Of a stretch of 64,000 bases of DNA, positions 34,598 through 43,800 are shown one piece after another. The notes below the pieces were generated by a model, which was not told the DNA's origin, searched no databases, and was given only the letters and a program-made list of their open reading frames with translations. The translations under genes were made by a program, and so were the position numbers. Location: positions 1-64,000 of the forward strand of contig JBBQUT010000003.1 in assembly GCA_038212215.1 (NCBI GenBank), read 5' to 3'. Each line of letters opens with the position of its first letter. The stretch's first letter is position 1. This DNA comes from JALZAI01 sp038212215 (GTDB lineage Bacteria > Actinomycetota > Actinomycetes > Mycobacteriales > Jatrophihabitantaceae).

Positions 34598-35410
34598 ATG
34601 CCGCCCAGGAAGATTGCACCCGCCGCCACACCAGACGCAGCGGCTACCGAGAAAAGTGCCCCGGCAAAGCACGCCGGGTCTCGCACCAAGGCCGCCCCAG
34701 AGCCACGTCGGCGTCCCGGACGACCGAAGGTCACCGAACTCCCTGACCCGACGACTGGCCTGACCCGTCGTCAGCAGGCCATCCTCGACGTCATCCGCGA
34801 CTCGGTGGAACGCCGCGGCTACCCGCCGAGCATTCGCGAGATTTGTGAGTCAGCGGGGTTGGCGTCCACGTCGAGCGTGGCTCACCAACTCGCCATGCTC
34901 GAGCGCAAGGGATTTCTGCGCCGAGACCCCAACCGACCCCGCGCCGTCGACGTCCGACCCGGCGGCGAGCCCATGCCCAAACCCAAAGCGGTGCGTCGGG
35001 CGGTCGCTGTTACCGACGACGCCCCGCGTGGCGAGGCACCGGTCTTCGTGCCCGTCGTGGGCCGGATCGCGGCCGGTGGCCCGATCCTCGCCGAACAGAT
35101 GATCGAAGACGTGTTTCCGCTGCCGAAGGCGCTCGTCGGCGATGGGTCGCTGTTCCTGCTCAAAGTTGTCGGCGACTCCATGATCGATGTCGCAATCGCC
35201 GACGGCGACTGGGTGGTCGTCCGGCAGCAGCAGACGGCGGACAACGGCGAGATCGTGGCCGCGATGCTCGACGGCGAGGCCACAGTCAAGACGTTGCAGC
35301 GCCGTGACGGGCATGTTTGGCTGCTGCCGCACAACAACGCCTACACCCCGATTGACGGCGACGAGGCGACCATTCTCGGTCGCGTCGTTGCGGTGCTCCG
35401 CAAGATCTGA
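34598..35410 (+). CDS. lexA: LexA repressor
   Basis: 270 residues. A ~50-residue Ala/Pro/Lys-rich extension precedes the winged helix (LTRRQQAILDVIRDSVERRG, YPPSIREICESAGLAS, SSVAHQLAMLERKGFLRRDP). The self-cleavage site is Ala159-Gly160 in GRIAAGG. The catalytic dyad is Ser194 (VVGDSMID) and Lys231 (EATVKTL). On DNA damage RecA filaments trigger self-cleavage. The SOS boxes at 34396, 34477 and 61745 are its likely operators in this window. Confidence 0.95.
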   Translation: MPPRKIAPAATPDAAATEKSAPAKHAGSRTKAAPEPRRRPGRPKVTELPDPTTGLTRRQQAILDVIRDSVERRGYPPSIREICESAGLASTSSVAHQLAMLERKGFLRRDPNRPRAVDVRPGGEPMPKPKAVRRAVAVTDDAPRGEAPVFVPVVGRIAAGGPILAEQMIEDVFPLPKALVGDGSLFLLKVVGDSMIDVAIADGDWVVVRQQQTADNGEIVAAMLDGEATVKTLQRRDGHVWLLPHNNAYTPIDGDEATILGRVVAVLRKI

Positions 35411-35482
35411 GCCGCTCGCGGCGAGTGTGTGGTGTGTCGTCGATCGGGGCCACACAACGCGCATTCGGCGTAGCGACGAGTC

Positions 35483-36193
35483 TCAGCCGCCTACGCGGGT
35501 GCCCTCCGGTGGTATCCAGCGCCGGAACGAGCCCTTGCCGGTCTTCTCGTGTATGGGCTTTTCGACGTTGGCTTTGTCGAACACGATGACGCTGTCGTAC
35601 ACGTGCATCCCGCGGATCGAGCGGGTGTATTCGTCCACCGATAGCTTGCGAGGCTCGTGCGAGTGATAGGCGTTGATCTGGTCGATGAGGTCCTTCGCGT
35701 ATTCGATGAAGGTGCCCCGCCGTCTATAGCCGCCTTGGTACTTGCGCCAGTAGCTGGTGTGCAGGTCCTCCATGAGGAACACGCCGCCGTCGACGACGCA
35801 CGGCCACATCTCCTCGAATGTGGCGATCTGTTGCGTCATGGTGTGGCCACCGTCTTCGATGAGGATGTCGATCGGTCCGACCTTTCGGCCGAGTTCGCGC
35901 AGGAACTCGCGATCGTCCTGGTCGCCGATGACGACATCGACGCGGTCCTCGGTCAGCTCCGCGCAGCGCGGCTCGATGTCGACACCGGTGATGTGGGCGT
36001 GCGGGCCGAAGTAGTCCTTCCACATCTGCAGCGAACCGCCCTGCGATACCCCGAACTCCACGATGTTCACCGGCTTGCCGCGGTAAGGGGAGAAATGCCG
36101 GTCGTAGATCTCGAAATAGTGCAGCCACTTGTGGATGAGGCGGCCCTGGTTCGCGCGGAAGTAGGTCTCCAGCGGGTTCGGCTCTGACTTCAC
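35483..36193 (-). CDS. Class I SAM-dependent methyltransferase
   Basis: 236 residues from GTG 36193. Motif I is VNIVEFGVSQGGSLQMW, followed by the acidic strand ITGVDIEPRC and IDILIEDGGHTMTQQ. This pattern is that of the methyltransferases found with glycosyltransferases and sugar-modifying loci (Methyltransf_24-like, macrocin O-methyltransferase-like). Substrate unknown. The GTG overlaps the TGA of a short repeat-encoded ORF (GTGA), which decides the start over an in-frame TTG two codons earlier. It converges on lexA. Confidence 0.8.
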   Translation of the reverse strand: MKSEPNPLETYFRANQGRLIHKWLHYFEIYDRHFSPYRGKPVNIVEFGVSQGGSLQMWKDYFGPHAHITGVDIEPRCAELTEDRVDVVIGDQDDREFLRELGRKVGPIDILIEDGGHTMTQQIATFEEMWPCVVDGGVFLMEDLHTSYWRKYQGGYRRRGTFIEYAKDLIDQINAYHSHEPRKLSVDEYTRSIRGMHVYDSVIVFDKANVEKPIHEKTGKGSFRRWIPPEGTRVGG

Positions 36194-36258
36194 GCCCAAC
36201 CCTCGCTTCGCGCGGTCGGCCAGCCGAACTCAGTTGCTCGCTTGCAAGCTTCGCTCAC
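36190..36258 (-). repeat. Leader-ORF repeat element in front of the methyltransferase gene (GTGA coupling)
   Basis: A 23-codon ORF (VSEACKRATEFGWPTARSEG plus WA) begins at GTG 36258. Its TGA overlaps the methyltransferase GTG at 36193. GTGAGCGAAGCTTGC is identical to the start of the second repeat unit at 19145. Confidence 0.7.
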
Positions 36259-36397
36259 TGGCGCAGCCACCCTTCGGGCATCGGTCTGTGCATGGCTTTG
36301 GACAAGGGCTTGAGTGTAGGACCAACGGTGGCGCCGGCTTTGCGCACCGCGCTAGAGGCCAGCGCGGTTTCGCTGTGCCTCATCCGACCCGCAGCGC

Positions 36398-39300
36398 TCA
36401 GTCGGTCGCGAGAGCAGTCTGGATCAGTACCGAGCCGAGGCGGCGGTGCACCAAGCGGCCGCGTCCCGCAGGCAGCGATTCCAACTTCAGCGAGCCGAGC
36501 ACAGCGCCTTCGTCTTTCGATCCAGACAGCAGGACGCCGGGCGTGCCCATCTCCCGCAGACCCCGCAGCACCGGCTCGTACATCCCCTGGCCGACCCCGC
36601 CCGCGGACCGGCTCAGCACCAGGTGCAGGCCGATGTCGCGCGCTTGCGGCAGGAACTCGGTCAGCGCTGCGATCGGGTTGCCGGCGCTCGCCGCGACCAG
36701 CTCGTAGTCGTCGATCACCACGAACAGACGCGCCCCCGACCACGTCGGCGCCTCGCCCTTACCCGGATCGATCTGGATGCCGGCGAGTCGTTCGCGAAGC
36801 GCCGCCAGGATATTGGCAACGACGTCCGGCGCGCCGACCGAATTCATGACGTAGCCGATTTGGTGCTTCGTCGATACCGCGCCCAGCAGGCCACGGCGAT
36901 AGTCCAAGGTGATGATCTTGGCCTGATCGGGCGTCCACCGCGTAGTGATCCCGCGCAGCACCGTTCGGAGCAGGTTGGACTTGCCCGACTCGACATCGCC
37001 GATGGCCAGGAAGTGCGGCTCGGCGTCGAAATCTATGAATACCGGCGACAGCGCGTTCTCCTCGAGACCGATCGGGATGATCGCGCGGTCAGGGTCGGGC
37101 GGCGGCAGGTCGCAATAGGGGAGCCGGGACGGCAGCAGCCGCACCGGCGGCGCGACCGGCCCGCTCCAGGCCTTGCCGATCCGCGCCACGCTCGCGGCGA
37201 CACCCTCGCTGAGATCGTCGATGCTCGGCGTGGCGTCGATGCGGGGCAATGCGGCAAGGAAATGTAGCTTTGCCGCGATCAGGCCCCGTCCAGGCGCGGC
37301 TTCGGGAACTGCGGTAGCGACCCGCCGGTCGAACTCGGATTCACCGGGATCGCCGAGACGCAGTTCCAGGCGAGCACTGATCAAATCCTTGAGCGCGGGC
37401 CGGATCTCCATCCAGCGCTGCACGGACAGCACGACATGCACCCCGAACCCGAGCCCCCGAGCGGCGATACGGGTGATCGCCGCTTCCAGTTCTTCGTAGT
37501 CCGAGCGCACCGTGCCCCACCCGTCTACCACGAGGAACACGTCGCCGTAGCCGTCGCCTCCCATTTGACCGCTCGCCAGCATCCGCCGGTAACTGCTCAT
37601 CGAATCGATGCCGTGGGCGGTAAACATCTGCTCGCGTCGAGACAGCAACCCGTTCAGTTCCGCGATCGTGCGCCGCAGCCGATCCGGTTCGAGGCGGGTT
37701 GCGACCGAGCCGACGTGCGGCAAGTCGGCCAGCGCGGTCAACGTGCCGCCGCCGAAATCCAGGCAGTAGAACTGCACCTGCTCGGGTGTGTGAGTGAGCG
37801 AGATCGCCGTGATCAGCGAGCGCAACACGGTGCTCTTGCCGCTCTGCGGACGCCCGACCACCACGAAGTGCGCACTGGCCAGCGACACCCAGTGCGGGTC
37901 GCGGCGCTGGTCGAAGGGCCGGTCGATGAGGCCGATCGGTGCGCTCAGCGTCGCTACGTTCGACCAGTCCTGTGGACGCAGACCGCGGTCGGTCTCCTGC
38001 AACGGGGGCAGCAATTCGTCCAAGGTCGGCGCGACATCCAGTGGCGGCAGCCAGACCCTGCGAGCGGGCGTCCCACGCCCTGCGAGCCGGTGGACGATGA
38101 TCTCCATCAAGGTGTCCGCGGGCCCGGTCTGCTCCTGTGCCGCCGGGCCGGCGTCAGGCTCGCGCGAGGCGGCGTTCTCCCGGGGTGCGAGAAACGCGCT
38201 CTGGTAGGGCAGGATGCGCTCGGCGCCGAGGTTGCCGCCGACCCGGGCCGTACTTGCACGCGCGGTGTACGTGCCGGAGACGTAGGCCGCCTTGAACCGG
38301 ATGAGACCTTCGGTGCCGTCCTTGAGATAGCCGTTGCCGGGCGCGTTGGGCAACTCGTAGGCGTCCGGAACACCGAGCACGACCCGGCTCTCAGCGGACG
38401 AGAAGGTGCGCAGACCCACCCGGTAGGAAAGGTGCGTGTCCAACCCGCGCAGCTTGCCCTCCTCCAGGCGCTGCGAGGCGAGCAGCAGATGCACGCCGAG
38501 CGAGCGGCCCAGGCGCCCGATCATGACGAACAGGTCGATGAAGTCCGGCTTGGCGGAGAGCAACTCACTGAACTCGTCCACGACGATGAACAGTGACGGC
38601 ATCGGTTCGAGGGGCACGCCCTGCTCGCGAGCGCGTTCGTAGTCGCGTAACGACGCGAAGTTCCCAGCCGCCCGCAACGCCTCCTGGCGGCGCACCAGCT
38701 CACCGTGGACAGCGTCCCGCATCCGGTCGACGAGGCTCAGCTCGTCCTCGAGGTTGGTGATCACGGCGGATGTGTGCGGCAGGACGTCAAGGCTGGCGAA
38801 GGTCGCGCCGCCTTTGAAGTCCACAAGCACGAAGTTCAGCTGCTGCGAGGAATGGGTGAGCGCGAGGCCCAGCACGAGGGTGCGCAGCAGCTCGGACTTG
38901 CCCGACCCGGTAGCGCCGATCACCAGGCCGTGCGGGCCCATCCCGCCCTGTGCCGACTCCTTGATGTCCAGGTCGACCGCCTGGCCCGCCGCGCCGACGC
39001 CAATCGGGACGCGCAGCCGATCCCGTTGTGCGCGGGTGCGCCAGGTTTGGTCCGTATCGAGCTGGTACGGATCACCGAGGCGGAGCAGGTCGAGCAGGCT
39101 CAGATCGGCGCTCAACGCGTCCTCGGTCTCGGTTGCCTGCGCCGAGATCCGCAGCGACGTCATGCGCCGGGCCAGCACCTCGGCCTCGACGGTGCTCAAT
39201 TCGTCGGGGATGCCGAGCACGTTGCGCCGCTCGGTGCCGTTGGGTTCGCGGCGGGTCATCGCGAGGCCCGCATGGTCGATGTCCAGGCGAAGTACCCCGT

Positions 39301-40357
39301 CGACCTGGTCGGCACCGAGCGCCGCCCCGAGGTCGAGGACGGTCACCCCGTGCACCATCGAGGCGACCAGTTGTGCCTCCGGCGGGACGCGACCCCCGTC
39401 GAGCACCACGATCACGTGCGCGCCGTCCGTACCGCCCTCGGCACCGAAGCGTGCCCGGCTCGACAGCGTCTCGCCGAACAGCGCCTCGATATCCATCAGG
39501 TCGTCGCTAAGCAGGCGTACCTGCCCGGTTGCGTCGAAGCTGTCCTGACTCATGGCATGTGGCAACCACTTGAGCCAGTCCCACTCACCGAGCACCTCCG
39601 GCGCCGCGCAGACCGCGATGCGCACGTCGTCGGGAGAATGGAATGCCGCGACTTGTCCTATCATCGCGCGTGCCAGAGCGCGCCGAGCCGCGGGATCACC
39701 ACTGATCGAGATACGGCCGAAGGCGTTGGCGGCGATCGCGATCGGCAGATCGCGGACGGTGCTGTGCGTGTGGACGAAGCGGCGCAGCGAAATCGCGGAG
39801 ACGGGCTCGAGATCCTCCACCGGCTTGGTCTCCGGGGTGACCAGCTTGACCGCGAGCCGAAGCGGCCCGCGGGCGATACGGATGGCGAGATAGTCGCCGT
39901 CGATCGGACGCCGCTCCCACAGCCGGGTGCCGATCGCCACGCACCACAGTGCTGCCGGGTCGGGGTGGTGCCACAACGCGGAGGCGCGCTGCAGTTCGGC
40001 GACCGTTCGAACCCGTCGGCGCACCTGCTGCAGATAGCGCTGATAGTCACGGCGGTCGCCGTCGAGACGACGGCGTTTGTCCCCGGACGAGCGGCCCATC
40101 CCGCTGAACGCCATGCCTGCCATCGACAGCGCCATCATGCCGCTGGCGAGGTAGGTGACGGGCGAGCCGCCGCTGCCCGTGACGAGCAGCGCGGTCGCTC
40201 CCGCGCCTGCGAGCATCGGCAGGTAGGTAAGGGTTTGCCCCATACCGCCGCCGCTGACCGTCTCCGGGAGCTCGGGTGGCGATTCGAGCACGATTTCGCC
40301 GCGCGGCTCGGGTGGCGGCTGGCGCCGCGAAAGACGACGGAAGAGCACCGTGCTCAC
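36398..40357 (-). CDS. eccC: ESX type VII secretion ATPase EccC
   Basis: 1319 residues from GTG 40357. Two membrane helices near residues 42-85 (LTYLPMLAGAGATALLV, YLASGMMALSMAGMAFSG), a DUF region, then three FtsK/SpoIIIE ATPase domains. Walker A motifs lie near 480 (IGATGSGKSELLRT), 835 (VGRPQSGKSTVLRS) and 1120 (IGDVESGKSNLLRT). Walker B motifs are IVVDEFSEL (first), LVVDGWG (second) and VVIDDYEL (third); the catalytic Glu is only in the first. It is a single-chain EccC (as in ESX-3/-4/-5), the motor that recognises WXG100 substrates. Divergent from eccD. Confidence 0.95.
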   Translation of the reverse strand: MSTVLFRRLSRRQPPPEPRGEIVLESPPELPETVSGGGMGQTLTYLPMLAGAGATALLVTGSGGSPVTYLASGMMALSMAGMAFSGMGRSSGDKRRRLDGDRRDYQRYLQQVRRRVRTVAELQRASALWHHPDPAALWCVAIGTRLWERRPIDGDYLAIRIARGPLRLAVKLVTPETKPVEDLEPVSAISLRRFVHTHSTVRDLPIAIAANAFGRISISGDPAARRALARAMIGQVAAFHSPDDVRIAVCAAPEVLGEWDWLKWLPHAMSQDSFDATGQVRLLSDDLMDIEALFGETLSSRARFGAEGGTDGAHVIVVLDGGRVPPEAQLVASMVHGVTVLDLGAALGADQVDGVLRLDIDHAGLAMTRREPNGTERRNVLGIPDELSTVEAEVLARRMTSLRISAQATETEDALSADLSLLDLLRLGDPYQLDTDQTWRTRAQRDRLRVPIGVGAAGQAVDLDIKESAQGGMGPHGLVIGATGSGKSELLRTLVLGLALTHSSQQLNFVLVDFKGGATFASLDVLPHTSAVITNLEDELSLVDRMRDAVHGELVRRQEALRAAGNFASLRDYERAREQGVPLEPMPSLFIVVDEFSELLSAKPDFIDLFVMIGRLGRSLGVHLLLASQRLEEGKLRGLDTHLSYRVGLRTFSSAESRVVLGVPDAYELPNAPGNGYLKDGTEGLIRFKAAYVSGTYTARASTARVGGNLGAERILPYQSAFLAPRENAASREPDAGPAAQEQTGPADTLMEIIVHRLAGRGTPARRVWLPPLDVAPTLDELLPPLQETDRGLRPQDWSNVATLSAPIGLIDRPFDQRRDPHWVSLASAHFVVVGRPQSGKSTVLRSLITAISLTHTPEQVQFYCLDFGGGTLTALADLPHVGSVATRLEPDRLRRTIAELNGLLSRREQMFTAHGIDSMSSYRRMLASGQMGGDGYGDVFLVVDGWGTVRSDYEELEAAITRIAARGLGFGVHVVLSVQRWMEIRPALKDLISARLELRLGDPGESEFDRRVATAVPEAAPGRGLIAAKLHFLAALPRIDATPSIDDLSEGVAASVARIGKAWSGPVAPPVRLLPSRLPYCDLPPPDPDRAIIPIGLEENALSPVFIDFDAEPHFLAIGDVESGKSNLLRTVLRGITTRWTPDQAKIITLDYRRGLLGAVSTKHQIGYVMNSVGAPDVVANILAALRERLAGIQIDPGKGEAPTWSGARLFVVIDDYELVAASAGNPIAALTEFLPQARDIGLHLVLSRSAGGVGQGMYEPVLRGLREMGTPGVLLSGSKDEGAVLGSLKLESLPAGRGRLVHRRLGSVLIQTALATD

Positions 40358-40534
40358 TCGCTCGACCTCCGTTACCGTTCGCAATGACCCGCGGGTGTGC
40401 CTACCCTTCGACGACACTGGTCGTGTTGGCCCAGCATGCCAGCCGGCGCGCGCCGGCCCGACCAGAAGAGAAGTGCCGATGAGCGAACATCCGCAAACGC
40501 CTGTGACGGGGCTACCTATGTTCGGGCTAGCAGC

Positions 40535-41921
40535 ATGACGTCCGGGGTCGTGTCGGACACCTGCCGGATCACGGTGATCTCGGCGGGTCTGCGTGCCGAC
40601 CTGGCCGTCCCGGCGCAAATCCCGGTCGCCGAACTGCTGGCCACACTGGTGTCGAGCCTGGGCCGGGAGGTCGCCGACGAGGGGGCCGCGCAGGGTGGGT
40701 GGGTACTGCAACGTTCTGCCGAGACACCGCTCGATCCGTCCGCCACGCTCGCCGCGAGCCAACTGCACGATGGTGACGTACTGCACCTGCGGACCCGGAC
40801 CACCCAGCTACCCGAGATCGCGTTCGACGACGTGCTCGATGCCGTCGGCACCGGCGTGATGACCAGGACCGCGCGCTGGTCGGACGGGCAGACTCGCCTC
40901 GGCGCCGTGGTACTGGGCGCCGGCGCATTGGCGATCGCGCTGATGGGCGCAATGTCGGCCGGACCGGCCTGGGGATCGACCTCGATCGCCGGCGCGACGA
41001 TCGCAGCGGTGCTGCTCGCGCTGGCCGCGGCGCTTCGGCCGCTGCAACGCAGCACCGCGCTCGTCCCCGGCGTCGTTCGCGATTGCCTTCGCTGCCGCAA
41101 GCGGGGCGAGCGCGGTCGGTGGGCAGCATCAGTTGAGTGCTTTCGGCGCCCCGCAATTGCTGCTCGGGGCGTGCTCGGCGTTGCTGGCGGCGACCGTCGC
41201 GCTCGTCGTCGTGCGAGCCGGCGTTCCCGGATTCGTCACCGTGATCACCGCGGCGGTGCTCACGGCGACCGGAACCGCAGTCGCCAGCGCCACGACCCTG
41301 AGCGGCGGCGGCACGGCTGCCCTCGTCGCTGCCGTCGCGCTGGCAGCATCGCCGATCTTGCCGATGCTGTCGTTTCGGCTGTCCCGGCTGCCGCTACCCA
41401 CCATTGCCGGTGATGCGGCCGAGGTGCGCCGCGACACCGCCTCAGTTGACTCGGTGACAGTCCTGCGCCAGGCTTTCCTCGCCGATCAGTTCCTCACCGG
41501 ACTGCTCGGCGGCCTCTGCGTGGCAATCAGTGGGGCGGCGGTGCTGCTCGCCTCGGACGGCCCAAGTGAACGCATCCTCTCGCTTGTGCTCGGCGCCATC
41601 TGCCTGCTGCGCGCGCGGTTGTTCACCGGGCGCGGGCAGCGCTTCCTGCTGCTCGGCGCCGGCGCTGCCGCAGTCGCCGCGGCCGTCGTGGCGCGCGCGG
41701 CCGAGGTCAGCGCGACCGCACGAATTGTGGGCATCGTCGCGCCGGCCGCCCTCGCTGCGGTGGCGCTGCTAGCGCTCGCTGTGCTGCTTCCGGGCCGCCG
41801 CTACGCCCCTCCGTGGTCCAGGGCCGGCGATGTCATGGAGACGATGCTCGTGCTGTCGGTGATCCCGCTCGCCCTGGGCGTCATGGGCGTGTACGGCGCG
41901 ATTCGCCTCGCTACCAGCTGA
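40535..41921 (+). pseudogene. eccD: EccD, interrupted by a frameshift
   Basis: Starting at ATG 40535, the first ~180 residues give the N-terminal ubiquitin-like domain (DTCRITVISAGLRADLAVPA, DVLHLRTR) and the first membrane helices (GAVVLGAGALAIALMGAMSA, GATIAAVLLALAAAL). Near 41050-41080 the sense frame shifts. The next frame continues without gap as AIAFAAASGASAVGGQHQLS, then LGACSALLAATVALVVVRAG, and runs to 41921 with eight or so further helices. One surplus base (about 41078) explains it. The joined product would be ~461 residues, normal for EccD, the channel component of ESX systems. An assembly error or a recent mutation are both possible. Confidence 0.85.
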
Positions 41922-41946
41922 GCGCCAAGCGAGATCGGGCAGCGAC

Positions 41947-42582
41947 TCAGCCGTTCGACTGCAGCAGGGGTGCCTCGTCCGGCGTGGGGTCGAGCGTGAC
42001 GTAGGCGAGACCGCCACGCCGCAGGACGGTTACCGAGCCTGCGTCCGGCACGCGCACCAGCGGCGCGACCCCGAAGCCGGTGGCGAGTGCCAGAGTGAGC
42101 TCGGGCCGTAGTTCCCCCAGCAGCAGGAGCTCAGCCCGGCCGCGGGTGCGCGGGTCAGCCGAGGAGTCCTGCGAACGCAGCTCGATTCGGCAGCGCCACG
42201 CAAAGGCATCGCCGGGCCCGCGGGTCTGATCCCGAGGGTCGTCGACGAGCCGGTCGTCGACGACGAGTTGCGGCCCCGAGATTTGCGGCAGGACAGTTGA
42301 AGGCGCGACTGCGCCGGCGTCCGATCCGTGCGCAAGCACGCGCTGCCAGTGGCGCGGGCGGGGCGTGACGACGCGCACCACGACGCCCGCGTGGGCGGCC
42401 CGCATGACAAGCAGTTGGACCGGGGCGAGCGCAGAGATGGCGGTGACCCGGGTTCCACTCGGGCGGAACAGCCGCAGCGTGACCGGGTCACCGGCATCGT
42501 CAACACCAAGGTTCACGCCCGATCGCGGCGCCGCGATCGTCGTTGCCGCGGGCAGGTGCACCTTCGCGATCCCCCGCATCAC
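41947..42582 (-). CDS. Uncharacterised protein linked to EccE
   Basis: 211 residues. Start GTG 42582 overlaps the EccE stop (GTGA). The protein is strand-rich (PVTLRLFRPSGTRVTAISAL, VQLLVMRAAHAGVVVRVVTP, AELLLLGELRPELTLALA) and without membrane helices. I do not know a named family. Coupling to eccE implies a role in the same secretion apparatus, perhaps a cytosolic accessory. Confidence 0.6.
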   Translation of the reverse strand: MMRGIAKVHLPAATTIAAPRSGVNLGVDDAGDPVTLRLFRPSGTRVTAISALAPVQLLVMRAAHAGVVVRVVTPRPRHWQRVLAHGSDAGAVAPSTVLPQISGPQLVVDDRLVDDPRDQTRGPGDAFAWRCRIELRSQDSSADPRTRGRAELLLLGELRPELTLALATGFGVAPLVRVPDAGSVTVLRRGGLAYVTLDPTPDEAPLLQSNG

Positions 42583-43670
42583 GGCGCCGCTTCGGATCGC
42601 TCGCTCACGTCCACCGCGGTCGTCGCACCCAGCAGCGTGCCCTGCTCGCCGCCCAGCCGCTGGAGGACCAGCCCGACCTCGCCTGCCAGCTTCTCGACCT
42701 CGCTCGCCGCGGCACGATCCGACGACGTCCCGGGGCCGCTGATCCGCAACAGCAGGGTGGTGCGTAGCTCATCGCGGCGCGCAAGGCGCAGAACCAGGGT
42801 GGTGACTGCAGTCGCCGTCGGCGCGCGCCCGGCGAGCTCAGCGAGCCGGTCGGTGACATCCGCGCCCGTGCCGACCACCGCGAAGGTGGTCGATGAGGTC
42901 CCGGCGACGCGGATATCGCGCCAGGTCTCCACTGTCGGGTGCAGCGTCCCATCCGGCGGGGACGCCGCCGGGCCCAGCAGCACAGCGAACAGTCCCGCGA
43001 CCCCTGTGTCGTCGAGCCGCCTGACCCGGGCCCCGCAAGCCTCGAACACCTCCTCGGCGCGCACCACGCAGCGGCGCAGGACCTGACCGACGGCAGCATC
43101 GGATCCCCCGCGCTCGGCGATGGCTGCGGGTGCGGCTCCCACGTTCAAGGTGAGCAGGCAGTAGCGCGACGCGAGCCGGGGCGGTCCGGCGAGCGATCCG
43201 GACGCCACCCCGGGCCGTGCCGGCGAGACGAGCGTCACCAGGCGCACTGTCGACAGCGGGACGCCTTCGACTCGAAGCAGCGTCGCAAGCTGGTCGAGCG
43301 GAATCGGTGCGTCGTCGTTGAGCAGGCCGTCCAAACCCAGTTCGAGCGGGACCGTCCAGCTGGTCCTGACGCGCACCGCACCGAAGGCTATGCCCTGGCG
43401 CCCGGGCGGGACGGTGACGACGCGGTAGCCGCCGAGCAGCGATTGCAAACCTGGGCCGCGAATCGACCTGCGCCGCCGCACCATGCCCAGGTAGGACAGC
43501 AGCAGCTGGTAGGCCCAGCGCCGCTGCAGCGGCACGACGGCCAGCGCGCCGAGCACGATCGCGGCGCCGAGACCGGCCCAGCGCCAGAGCGCGTGCAGCG
43601 CGAAGCCGGCGGCGAACGCGGCCACTGCGAGTTCGAGGAGCACCAGCTGGACGCGCGTGAACTCCGGCAT
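42579..43670 (-). CDS. eccE: ESX type VII secretion protein EccE
   Basis: 363 residues from ATG 43670 with GAGGAGAGGG immediately upstream. Two N-terminal membrane helices (VLLELAVAAFAAGFALHALW, AAIVLGALAVVPLQRRW), then the EccE periplasmic/cytosolic domain (YRVVTVPPGRQGIAFGAVRV, LLTLNVGAAPAAIAERG). It is a peripheral part of the ESX membrane complex. The last residues (VDVSERSEAAP) resemble the leader-ORF repeat peptide and end with a GTGA overlap to the next gene. Confidence 0.85.
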   Translation of the reverse strand: MPEFTRVQLVLLELAVAAFAAGFALHALWRWAGLGAAIVLGALAVVPLQRRWAYQLLLSYLGMVRRRRSIRGPGLQSLLGGYRVVTVPPGRQGIAFGAVRVRTSWTVPLELGLDGLLNDDAPIPLDQLATLLRVEGVPLSTVRLVTLVSPARPGVASGSLAGPPRLASRYCLLTLNVGAAPAAIAERGGSDAAVGQVLRRCVVRAEEVFEACGARVRRLDDTGVAGLFAVLLGPAASPPDGTLHPTVETWRDIRVAGTSSTTFAVVGTGADVTDRLAELAGRAPTATAVTTLVLRLARRDELRTTLLLRISGPGTSSDRAAASEVEKLAGEVGLVLQRLGGEQGTLLGATTAVDVSERSEAAP

Positions 43671-43800
43671 CCCTCTCCTCGTGTCTGTGCACCAACCGAC
43701 GTGCTGCGAAGCATGACAGGTCAGCGACACGAGCTCCGCCGTATGGTCGTCGGTTGACGGCCCGGATGGGAATCGCGACGCGACGGAGAAGGCAACAGGC

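Noticed and set aside
38705..40387. 560-residue frame antisense to eccC
   Set aside because: Typical high-GC shadow frame opposite a confidently assigned ESX ATPase.
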